Part shown: one piece after another, positions 54,328 to 64,000 of the stretch | Layout: every line of letters begins with the position of its first letter | Position numbering within the stretch: the stretch's first letter is position 1 | Assembly (NCBI GenBank): GCA_028554645.1 | Contig: JAQOOI010000051.1 | Location: 248,001 to 312,000, forward strand | Length of the DNA: 64,000 bases | Direction: 5' to 3' | Origin: Omphalotus guepiniiformis | Taxonomy: Eukaryota > Basidiomycota > Agaricomycetes > Agaricales > Omphalotaceae | Translations under genes and position numbers: made by a program | Notes under the pieces: model-generated | Database searches by the model: none | Seen by the model: only the letters and a program-made list of their open reading frames with translations | What the model was told of the DNA's origin: nothing

Positions 54328-57300
54328 TCACGTCTGTCTTTTTGACCTGGTTTTGACTCTTTCGTCCCAATCTGGTTCCTCATTGTCTTCTAAGTTGTCC
54401 CCAAGATCTGAATCACTGTCGTCTTCATCAGAATCGTCCCCTTCAAGCCTAAGATTGGGTATGGCATCAAAAATATAATCTGTATTTTTGACCAAGTCTT
54501 TATCTTCATCCTCAATCATAGCTTCCAATTGCTTACTATCCAAGTCTATTAGTTCATGAATATTGTCTGGCAATTGTATAGGTTCGTATCTGGCTGCATG
54601 TGGTAGGACTCTAAATGCTGCAACTTTTTCTTTGAGCACTGACCCATCCATTTCCGCAATAACATATGATCCACCCTTTGTCCTTCTGATTACAATCATG
54701 GGACCCTTATATCTTGGATACATCTTTCTGTCTAAACTCTTTTCAATCTGAGTATTCCTGACTTGAACCAGAGTTCCTGGTTTAAAGTCATAGTCCTTTA
54801 TAGTATTTCCATATTCTTGTTCAAACTTTATTAAAGCTTTTCTTTTATTTTCATCTACTCTTTCTCTCATTTCATTCACATGAGTTCTATGCTTAGCTAG
54901 AGCTTGTGCTCTGAATCCAAGTAATTCTTCATGAGTCAGAATTCTGTCTGGAGGTTTAACCAACCAAGTTGATTCCACAATATCCAAAGGTAGTATTGGC
55001 TCTGCCCCAGTAACTATGAAGTATGGAGAACATCCAAGACCTCTTCTAACAGTCACTCTATCTGCCCAAAAGACATGTTTCAGAAACCAGTACCATCTCT
55101 TCAAATCTCCACCAGTTGCTTTTGCCAAAGCAGTTCTGATATCAAAATGAGCTCTTTCTATCTTCCCATTGGCTTGAGAATTGTATGGAGATATAGTAAT
55201 ACCTTTTATACCATATTTCTCTTCCAACCATCTCAACATTGCTCTCATAGCTGGGGCATTATCAGTGATAACCTCATCAGGGCAACCCCATCTACAGATA
55301 ATGTCTTCAAAGAACCATTCACCCATTAACCTTGCTGTCTCTGATTTCAATGCTCTACCTTCTGACCAAGAAGACAATGCACATCTACCATGAACAACAT
55401 TTGAACAGCCATTACTAGGTGGTGACACTTTAAACACATCTACATGAACCTTTTGAAACAAAGAAGGTGTATAAGTAAGAGTGGGTGGTATTTTCAGAAG
55501 TTCCAACTTTCTATTCTGACAAGCCTGACATGATTGGACAAACCAATTAATATCTTTCTCCATATCTGGCCACCAAAATCTCTTGTCTATGACAGCTTTA
55601 GTTGCAAACATCCCTTTATGACCCAAGTTGTCATGTGCAGCATGCATCATGTACATTCTCTTTGCCTTAGATACAACCAACTTGTGTTGACCATCTAGTT
55701 CTTCATTCCTTCTATACATTTTACCATCTTTATCAACAAAGAACTTAACAGCTTGTCTTAGAAAAGATCTCTTTTCAGTTTTATTCAAACTTTTAATAAC
55801 AGCTGAGTTCTTGTCTAGATGCCAATCCTTTATTAAAGGTAGAAGATCGTCCATCTTCTTTCCTTCATCCCTTCTATGTACCTCACTATAAGGATGAGAA
55901 TTACTCCACTCTGGATCTCCTGGTGGAATTACTAAAGTTTGAGCAAAAGCACCCTTCACCATTCCATGAGCTTCTAAAACTCTAATCCTATAACATTCTG
56001 CAATTCTTTCTTCTTCTATGCATTCTTGCAAATCATCTTCAAAATCATTTTCAGAGTTTGCCATTTCAAAAAGATAACCACCTCTATTGTCTATTTTATC
56101 TCTGAAAGACTCAAAGTCTAGTGGTATATCATCTTCTTCATTTTGCATTCTAAACTGTAATGGTTCTCCATTATCTTCATCTACATAGTCTTCCTCATTT
56201 ACAGGTGGTCTTTCAGTTGTTATACCTCCAGGACCCCTTCTAGATAGACCATCTGGTCCATGTAAAGTTCCCTTAACATGTACCAATGTAAACTGATATT
56301 TCCTTATATCCTCTATCCACCTGTTTATAGTTGCATTAGGACCTGAACTGGGATGATCCAACATGCCCTTTATATAGCTAGCATCTGTTTCCACAGTCAA
56401 ATTCCTACACCCATAAATCAAGTAATAAGAAGCTTCTAAAGCTAATTTCAGACCATACAGCTCTCTCTTTGGTTGAGAAAACCTTGCTTCCCTTTCATTC
56501 AATGTAATTGAACCAAAGTAGTTAAAGTACTTCTTCTTAGGATCTTCTGGGTCAGTCTGATATATATAATATCCAACTGCCATCCAAGAGGTATCTACAG
56601 CAAGTGTAATCCCATTTTCTGACATATAGTCTATAGGTCTCAAACAAGGTGCAACTCTGATAGCTTCCTTAAGAGCTACTACAGAATCCCATTGTTCAGC
56701 CTTCATCTCAAATGGAACATTTCTGGTCAAATATTGCAAAGGTGCAGCAATTTTAGCATAGTCCTTTATAAATTGTCTAAGTTGGCCAGCAGTACCCAAG
56801 AAAGCCCTGACATCTGTTTTAGAGTCAAATCTTTGCCATGTAGTAACCACTTCTGCTATCTTATTAGAAGGTGCTTGACCCTCATATAAACAACGGTGAC
56901 CAACAACCATGCCTTCTTTTACACAAATGAATGCCTTTGTACCAGAAAATGTACCACCAACATATTTCATTCTTTGTATCACTCTATTCATATTTTGCAT
57001 ATGTTCCCATACAAATCTCCTTATACCATTGTTTTGAGGAATAGTTTCATATCTGCCATCTGGTAACTCATATCTTGTTGCTGGACCCCTTACAGGTACA
57101 TCATCAACATAAGGTATAGTCACATGTGGAATTTCATCTCTTAGAATGAAAGTAACATCATCATGAAAGATAGGTACTGAGTTAGTCCAACCCATAGGCA
57201 GTTTTACTAGTCTATGTGGGCCAAATGGTGTTTGGAAGGTGGTTAAGTCTCTAGAATCATCATCTATCAACCTTTCATCATATCCAACAAAGATGTCCAG

Positions 57301-58262
57301 TGTTCCTAGACATGCTCTTCCTGCAAAGTTTCTAGCAACATCTGCAGTAGCTGGTGGAATTCCTGAATGTTGTATAGTAACTTTATTCAATGGTTCCAGA
57401 CTATGCACCAATCTCAAACTTTTTCCATCTTTCTTTAAAACACAAAACCATTTTGATCTATAAGAAGAACTTGAAGGTTCATAAACTCCAGAATCAATTT
57501 TTGCCTTTATAATTTTACACACATCATCAAATATACCAGGTGGTATTGGAATGTTTCTTTCAACCCAAGGTACATGTGGTAAGACTGGAAATCTCACAGG
57601 TGGAAAGAAATCTGTTCTAAAGTTTCCTCCTTCTGCAGGTTCCCAAGCAAAAGCTTTTTCCTGTTGTTTCATCAAATGATGAACTAACTTCATTTCTTCT
57701 GGCCATAAAAAGCCTTCATCATGATTTTTATCTATGATATTCTTTCTTTCTTCATTGTATCTCTCACCCGGTGTGAACTCAGGTGGATTTGGAGATAATT
57801 CCGGCATTTCTGCTAACGGATCACCAAAAATATTCCTTTCTACACGGAACTCAGCCGGTAAAGTAGCTTTAACCGGTCTAACTTTATCCTTTACAGATTT
57901 GTACTTTCCATACACATCTACAAACTCTTTATCAGTCTTCTCTTTCTCTATATTACAAGAATTTTCCTCTTGAAACATAGTATCCTTCTTTTCTTTCAAC
58001 TCTTCTCTCCAACTACAGAACACTTGCTTATCCTTTCCCCTACTCTTTATAGCAGTAGAGTTCATATAAGCTTCTAGCACTTCTGCCGCTTCTTTATCTT
58101 TTTCTACATACTCTTTAGCAGCAAATACAAAAGTTTCTGCCAATTCTTCTTTCTTAAAGGTTCCATTTTCATCAGGTAGTTTATACCCATCCACAAACAA
58201 TTCACCATTTTCTTTCAGGCCAATTCTTAGAGCTACCTCTCCCTGAGGGCCAATCAGATCAT
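54328..58262 (-). CDS. RT-RNase H-integrase of element M
   Basis: 1290 residues counted from the ATG at 58200; the frame is open upstream into the protease frame and is probably entered by -1 frameshift. RT with LDIFVGYDE (Asp 302) and YVDD at 364-367; RNase H Asp 536, Glu 580, Asp 606; zinc-binding H853...C891-X2-C894; integrase D921, D980, E1015; then a GPMIVI/GGSYVI module resembling GPY/F and an acidic tail. No chromodomain seen. All catalytic residues are in place, so the enzyme is probably functional. Confidence 0.93.
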
Positions 58263-59656
58263 AGAGGTCTGAAAATTTACAACCCCTTCTTGTACATCTT
58301 TAGGTACCACAGGTGGAGGTCTACAAATCTCTTTAAGAGTAGATCCTTCTTTCTTCTGTTCAATTCTAACACCTCTTCCTCTCAGATAGGTTCCAATAGT
58401 ACACTTGTAGCCAGAATTTAGATCAGTTATGGTTATCTCTTGACCTCCATCCTCAAAGTTCTTTATTATACTTTGGGTGTTTACATCAAAAGGTCTACCA
58501 AGTAAAACTTGATATGGAGCCTCTTCCACAATATGAACTTGCAAGTAGACTGTTAAGTCCCCAAATACAAAAGGTACATTTCTAGCCATACCCTTAGTAG
58601 GCTTTAAACTCCCATTTGCACTTTGCATGTGAATCACTACATCAGGATCCCATGACATTCCAAGTCCCATTGCTACCATTTGGTCCATTGATATGATCTG
58701 AGAACCACTATCTAGAACAGCTTCCACAGTTTCATCAGAGTTATTGATTTTTGGGAATACTACTCTAAGTCCTTCTGATTCTCTAGCCACCAGTATAACT
58801 TTATCTTTCTTGTTAGGACCTAGATCTCTAAGGAATTGCTCAACTACATCTTGGTGAACAATAGTACCAGCTTTCAAATCACCAGTATCTTTTGTCAATG
58901 TAATGAAAGTCTCCTTTAAAGACCAAATATCCTCAACATTTACTTTCTTTATTGGTTCCACCTCAGAGTCCATTTGAATAGGATTCAAATCATTCTGATT
59001 AGGTTCTATCTGCAAGAAAGCCTTCTCTGCTCTCTCAACAACACTTCTATTTCTAGCTTTTCTCAATATGACAGCTCTAATGCCTGGAGATACAGCCATA
59101 AGGTCTCCAACTGGAACAGTAATATCCATATTGAAAATCTTTTCTGCCATTTCCTCTTCTAAACCTGGTTTAGATAAAGTAGAGGCATGTCTAAAATCTC
59201 CAATCCTTCTAGCTGTTTCTTTATAGACTATAGCATTCTCTTTATTACTTTCTTTCTGAACATTTCTAGCTTTTTCCACCACTTCATTTCTAACTTTGTT
59301 CAAAGCTTGGTTACTAGGAATAGGATCTCTTTGTAATGGTTCCACTCTATCAAATGGCCTTTCTTTAGCAGGTTCAACATTAATCTCTTTTTGACCTGGT
59401 TGAATTACCATATCCTTTATAGAAGGATCCATTATATCCTCTTGATCTCTTAGTAAAGCCTCTTCATTATCCTTGGTTTCTTTCTCTAACTCCTCCATTC
59501 TCAAGGGTGGAGGTACATACAACCTTTTATCAAATCCTTTAGGCCTTATAATTTCTACTTCCATTCTCTTTTTAATACCAACTCTTTGTTTATCCTCAGG
59601 GACCTTCTTTGCGGTACTGTACATATTTCTAGTACTAGATCCCATCATCGGAACAC
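58254..59656 (-). CDS. Protease frame (Pro) of element M
   Basis: About 464 residues from the ATG at 59648; the frame is open a few codons further up to the gag slippery site. The first 300 residues are charged and without known domain; LDSGSQ (catalytic Asp 313) and VLLGRPFDV mark the retropepsin-like domain. The stop at 58254 falls just after the second slippery site. Separate pro frames between gag and pol are uncommon in Ty3/gypsy elements. Confidence 0.92.
58272..58278 (-). promoter_or_regulatory. Pro-pol -1 frameshift site of M
   Basis: AAATTTT (A-AAT-TTT in the protease frame), 15 nt before the TGA at 58254-58256. The -1 frame continues FSDLYDLIGPQGEVAL into pol. Conserved in P. Confidence 0.8.
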
Positions 59657-61129
59657 TTAGTTTCCCGACTGGCTCAAGTAAGAAGCCTGACCATTTGAAG
59701 TCTGGCTTTTATCCTGATTTTCAATTCTGTCCAATCTTTCTGAAATCTTCAACAAGGTGTTGGTAAAGACTGACATATCAAAACTATTATGTTGAGATTC
59801 AGAAGGTCCACTAGGCATATTATATCCCATGTCACTTTCTTCTGCAAAGATGAAGGCATTTTTGCCAACTTCCTTATCCCAACCTTTTTGTTTAGCAATA
59901 GCTTCAATTTTGTCCTTTCTAGAAGAATTCATATCACCAGATGGAGCAACTTGTCCATCTTTCATGACTATCATTCCTCTTGCATTCCTAACTAAATATC
60001 CCTTCTCAAACTGTGATTTCTGGTGAGGACAATTTGTAGCAATATGCCCTTTCTCACCACAGAAATAACAAGAATATTCTGTAGGTCCTTGTGGGTTTGC
60101 ATATCTATTACCACGGTTCTGACCCATAGCAATAGATTGCATGTGTGGTATATTCATACCATTGTTACCACCTAATGTTTCTGCAAGAACTTTTTGAACT
60201 TGAGAGATCAAGGTAGCTTGATTCTCTTCAAATCTAGATTGCACCTGTTTCAAGGCAACTTCATGCCTATCCATTGTATCAGCAATCTTTCTTTCAAATT
60301 CATTCTTCTCAACATTCTCCCTTTTAATATTAAAAGGTGTGTAACTTCTTTCTCTTTCTATTTCAGAAGCTAGAGACATGCCGACTATTGCAAAACCATC
60401 ATCCATGTTATTCTCACAGATGTGGGCAGCAGCAGCTATCACATCCTCAATAGGATACTTGTCTTCCCTTCTTCTAGGATTATCTGGATTAGCTATATAA
60501 GTCTTTTCCAGTCTATCCTTTACTTTATCCCAGAAAGCAGGTTCTAAGGATCTGCCAAACAGAGTTACTGCCTCTAAGTTAGAGATAACAGCCGGTGGCT
60601 TTGCAGCTTTCTTATACTCATATTCAAACAGCCTTTTGAACTTGAAGAACTTATCAAAGTTCTTCAATGGAATATATGCATACTCTGAATTTAACTTTCT
60701 CAACTTGGTCAGAGAACCTCCTTCTTCTAAAGAAGACTCTGGAAAGTTTTGTTTCAAAGCATCTTTGAATGTTCCCCACTTTCTACTTTTTGTTTCAGGG
60801 TAAGCTTCAACCCTTTTCTTTGTATCATGAGTCATCCAGTCTGTAGCTAAGTAAATCTTTGCTGCATCATCTTTAATTCCCATTTTCAGGAATATTTCTT
60901 CCACTTGTTCCAACCAGCTTATCAAACTGCCAGGATCTACATGGTCAAAGATTGGTGCCATTTTTGATTTCTTAGGAAGCTTATCATTCTGGATTTCCTT
61001 TAATGCTTCTGGGGAAAGTTCATGAACTCCCACAAAAGTTGTCCTTGTATTATCATTGTTTCTGGGTATATCATCATCTCCTCTACTTTGTCCACTTGGA
61101 CCAGCACCAGTAGTACTAGTAGCAGGCAT
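59657..61129 (-). CDS. Gag of element M
   Basis: 490 residues from the first ATG of the whole leader (61129). Contains a typical capsid-like helical region with Trp-rich stretches, then a CCHC knuckle CYFCGEKGHIATNC near residue 355, then a KDKIEAIAKQKGW segment shared with P. The frame is open for another 115 codons upstream (see the N-terminal extension). The product packages the RNA in virus-like particles. Confidence 0.92.
   Translation of the reverse strand: MPATSTTGAGPSGQSRGDDDIPRNNDNTRTTFVGVHELSPEALKEIQNDKLPKKSKMAPIFDHVDPGSLISWLEQVEEIFLKMGIKDDAAKIYLATDWMTHDTKKRVEAYPETKSRKWGTFKDALKQNFPESSLEEGGSLTKLRKLNSEYAYIPLKNFDKFFKFKRLFEYEYKKAAKPPAVISNLEAVTLFGRSLEPAFWDKVKDRLEKTYIANPDNPRRREDKYPIEDVIAAAAHICENNMDDGFAIVGMSLASEIERERSYTPFNIKRENVEKNEFERKIADTMDRHEVALKQVQSRFEENQATLISQVQKVLAETLGGNNGMNIPHMQSIAMGQNRGNRYANPQGPTEYSCYFCGEKGHIATNCPHQKSQFEKGYLVRNARGMIVMKDGQVAPSGDMNSSRKDKIEAIAKQKGWDKEVGKNAFIFAEESDMGYNMPSGPSESQHNSFDMSVFTNTLLKISERLDRIENQDKSQTSNGQASYLSQSGN
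59660..59666 (-). promoter_or_regulatory. Gag-pro -1 frameshift site of M
   Basis: GGGAAAC in the G-GGA-AAC register, followed at once by the gag stop TAA (59657-59659). After a -1 slip the frame reads LSVPMMGSSTRNM, that is, straight into Pro. It is one of the best-known -1 slippery heptamers. Confidence 0.88.
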
Positions 61130-61480
61130 AGTAGTAACTTCTCTGAAACTCTTTTTAGATTTTTGTGCTGAAGCAGGTAGTCTATAAGACTTTCCAAATC
61201 CAACAGTAGATTTAGGCGGACGTAAACGATCAAATTCACCGGGTATGAACTCCCGATTATTGTCAGATGACAGAACAAAAGAACCAGGTAATACTGGATC
61301 AACACTTTCAGGCTCTGGTACTGATTTCCCTTTGCCCTTAGATGCAGAACTAGTAACACTTCTTTCTCTTGTAGAAGATCTGGATTGAAAGTTTAAAACT
61401 TCTTCACCAGCTCTTTGGGAATTCTTTGTCTGACGTTTTGGTTTAGGTTTGCTAGGTCCACTAATTTTGACCAGTGAACT
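61130..61480 (-). CDS. AUG-less N-terminal extension of Gag (M)
   Basis: In frame with gag and bounded upstream by TGA at 61481-61483. Shares LVKIS, KNSQRAGEE and SKGKGK with P, with third-base differences, so it is translated. There is no ATG on this strand from the PBS to 61129. A CTG at 61472-61474 precedes GTC AAA ATT and could be the start; a spliced leader from the LTR is the alternative. Confidence 0.65.
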
Positions 61481-61634
61481 TCACAATCCAAAATTAAAGC
61501 AAAAGCTCTATGTAGCACTGTATAGAACAAAACAGTACTTTATTGCACAACACAAATCTCCTTGTAATTCAAACGGTAAAATTCCGTTAGAAAGCCACGA
61601 ATTCGTCCCTCACGAAGTCAATTTGTACTTTTGA

Positions 61635-61652
61635 CCCTCGCGGTGGGCTCCA
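61635..61652 (-). other. Primer-binding site of M
   Basis: TGGAGCCCACCGCGAGGG on the minus strand, two bases from the LTR end; same as in P. Confidence 0.7.
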
Positions 61653-61654
61653 GA

Positions 61655-63032
61655 TGATGAGAATGAATCGGGGAAATGAACTGCTAAAGGGCTAATGAAC
61701 AAAAACCCAAAAACAACCAAAACAACCAAGTCACTCGAAAGGTGCGAGTCTGAGGGGGCGTTGTCGAAGGTTCCGCACGACCAAACTTATGGCTTCTTTA
61801 TTAGAACTTTATATCTTTATCACAAGAACTTTATAGCTGAGCTTTTAAAATGCACTAAGGCAAAAAGTAGCACAAGACGGTTTTGAACAAGACAGGTGTT
61901 CACTGCACAATCACAACCAATTGACCACAAGATCAAACAACCAATTCCAATAACACAACCAGTTCAATTCAACCAACAATGATCTTTATACAATATCGCA
62001 ATAAACACCGGACTATAAACAGACCAGGGCAACTTTATGTTTTTGGTAGGATTTCCCTTCACAGGCACGATTCACGTTATAAAGACGATCCCCAGTGACC
62101 CTGTGACTCTATGGTACTCTCCTGGATTTTCTCTCTCCAGGTTACTGCCCTTTTATACATACTGCCAGTCCAAAATTAATAAAAACGGAAATTATAGCTA
62201 AACTGTCCTGTTTTATATATATACCTATATCCGTGTATGTAGGTTGTAAGTATCTGTGTCAAGTATGTCCATTATTACTTGTATAGATCTATTTTATGAG
62301 GCAAAACCTCAAAAATGCGTTTTAATTCCATTATTTTTATTATAGTCAATATTCAGCCCCTTTATTTCATTTTTACGGATTTCCTTGACATTTCTCGGGC
62401 ATCCGGGTTCCATAGGATTAATCACCTGATAGAAATTATACCCCTCAAAGTATCACATTGTTTTGTTAAAGGAACTCCTTCAATTCAGTAGTATTCCGAG
62501 AAATTTTACTGATCGAGTTTTTTACACCTCCTAACCGGTTTCTTGTCAAGCAATTTTCACCGGACAATTAATCGAAGCAAATTTCCTCGATCAACTTTTG
62601 TTCCTGGCGATTAATTAAGGAGTAAATACCCCAAAACTATTCTAGATCCATTATTTCGACTCTATTTCGCGTCCCATCCATTTTTAGTTTCCGCCGGGTT
62701 TTTATTCTTTATTGACCGGAGGAAGATGTTCCCCTAATAGTTATATGATGCAATTGACGTTGTGATGTCAGAGTTCTCGTTACGAGATTGGGTGAGTCTG
62801 ATTCAACAGTGGATGGCTATTGAACAATTCTCTACATCACAACTGTACTGACTAGCCTAGAACCTTGATACACATGTTGTACCGTAGGTAATAGAACATG
62901 CTTTATTACTCAAATCACAACACATTTTGATTGACAAGGCGGGCACCTTTCAACCCTCTAATACCTCACTGCAAATGCCTAAAATGATTAATCACCTGGC
63001 TTTTAATGCAGATGCCAAAAATCGGCGCATCA
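61655..63032 (-). repeat. 5' LTR of M
   Basis: 1378 bp with TG...CA ends; carries the promoter of the gag-pol transcript by position. No reliable TATA box assigned. Confidence 0.95.
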
Positions 63033-63975
63033 ACGCTGTTCTGCATGTCCTCGTAGGTGTCGATGAGAATCTGCAACTGCTCAGCTTCCTGAGAGACAAC
63101 TAAGAAATGAAGAATCTTTAATAAAAGATATATAGAGAAATGAGAAAAATATATACCTGCACTGCCGCTGCGAGCCAACGTGTAGGAGAGACAACGAAGC
63201 TGATCGCTGCCTTCCAAACCGTACGACCAGCTGCAGGTGTGGTTGTCCTTTGCGCAGGTAGCGCAGCGCCACTCGAATGTCTTGCTGTTAAGTTGGGGAC
63301 GGCATTCCCGCCCTTCTGTGTGTGTACCACCTACGCACGAAGCACAGATGGAGTCGCCAAAGAACTGAATAATGATAAAAGGGAATATTAGTGAACATCT
63401 ATCTCGAGTCAGAAAGATACTCACCCTGTCGAATGTGCGGTTGACTGAAACAAGTTGCTGTAAAGTAACAGGACGGCCATAAGGCCATCCAAAGACAACA
63501 CGGCCTGTAAAAGAACTGTTAAACAAACGCTAGAAAAATGAAAGTGAAGGATACTTACCAGGTACCTGCTCAAAGGCCTCCTTGGCACGATTCTGCGGCG
63601 TACAGCCATCTGAGCGCTAAGGAAGACATTGTCAGTAATAAGAGCTGAAATAAAAGAAATGATGAGACTTACGTGGAGATTTGGGGCCTCATGACGGGTG
63701 CCCGGGGCTAGAGAAACAGAAGATGTTGCGAAATCGGCGCGAGAAGCCCACAAAGGAGCCTCGAAGTCGATATTGAGATTGACTGGGGCTTTGGAACCCT
63801 CAGTCTTGACCAATTTCTCCTCTTCCTTCTTATCCTCTTCCTCGTCGCTGGATGCTGGTACAGTGACTGGAGTCGCTTTCGAGCGAGTCTTTCGAGACGC
63901 TGATTCATCAACCGGTTCTTCTACCCGCATCTTCCGAATCTTCGGTTGTGGCTTGACTGCCTGTTTACCCTTGCC
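63033..63975 (-). CDS. Antisense gene A', 5' exons (partial; gene runs off the window)
   Basis: Exons on the minus strand: 63975-63673 (preceded by an acceptor TTACACAG), 63616-63559, 63504-63425, 63364-63157 and 63099-63033, the last continuing at 48328. All in frame. Contains KTRSKAT and an acidic segment, LVSVNR shared with A of M, and the six-cysteine motif C-X2-C-X10-C-X12-C-X2-C-X6-C followed by WSYGLE (FQYSLD in A). The start codon and promoter lie beyond 64000. Confidence 0.8.
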
Positions 63976-64000
63976 CTGTGTAAGAAAACATGAGAACAGA

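Larger units (their letters stand above)
48333..63032 (-). mobile_element. Giant Ty3/gypsy element M (14.7 kb, complete)
   Basis: LTRs at 61655-63032 (5') and 48333-49709 (3') differ at only about five places. ACGC at 48329-48332 and 63033-63036 is a 4-bp target duplication within gene A' of P. Order along the element: PBS, gag, pro, pol, antisense B, antisense A, PPT, 3' LTR. All genes are open. M is a recent insertion and a good candidate for an autonomous element. Confidence 0.95.

Overview
This window looks like transposon-dense DNA of a filamentous basidiomycete, probably an agaricomycete. The evidence is GT-AG introns of about 45-100 nt, Ty1/copia and Ty3/gypsy families of fungal type, a relic of a serine-protease-like family I associate with agaricomycetes, and no bacterial signals. 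I see no intact ordinary host gene. Almost everything that can be assigned is a mobile element or a relic, often nested. The organism call is inference.

Bases 1-5065 hold no confident gene. Bases 5066-35881 are a copia cemetery and nursery. One LTR family (about 390 bp, TGTTGAATG...TCTAACA) occurs 16 times, counting fragments. Two copies are complete elements with 5-bp target duplications and open polyprotein genes: E1 at 16050-21362 (+) and E3 at 28309-33605 (-). E2 (21839-26564) is 5'-truncated and carries a solo LTR in its gene. E0 (5302-8599) lost its 5' half and sits in a 626-bp inverted repeat. Three solo LTRs keep their target duplications. Inside one copia LTR lies a 584-bp miniature LTR element (TRIM, 13252-13835). 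Each of its two identical 264-bp LTRs contains a complete tRNA-shaped Pol III unit. A solo LTR of the same TRIM lies at 26915-27168.

Bases 36114-64000 contain two related giant Ty3/gypsy elements. P (+) starts before 37880 and runs past the right edge. M (-, 48333-63032, 14.7 kb) is inserted in P with ACGC target duplications. Both have the same layout: gag, -1 frameshift, protease, -1 frameshift, RT-RNase H-integrase, then two intron-rich genes on the opposite strand, which I call B and A. Order, orientation, protein motifs and part of the intron structure of A and B are shared by P and M. B has a TATA box about 90 bp before its ATG in both. A carries a six-cysteine, Zn2Cys6-like motif and a conserved ALGW segment. 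M is open in all genes with nearly identical LTRs, so it may be active. P has four nonsense codons in gag and pol, yet its B gene is open throughout and its A gene is broken only by M.

The strongest candidates for undescribed biology are: (1) a gypsy lineage with two conserved antisense spliced genes; (2) its two-step -1 frameshifting plus a gag N-terminus conserved as protein but preceded by more than 500 nt without any ATG; (3) a miniature LTR retrotransposon with a tRNA-like gene in its LTR, apparently tied to the local copia family by its termini, PPT and a hairpin across the PPT/LTR junction.
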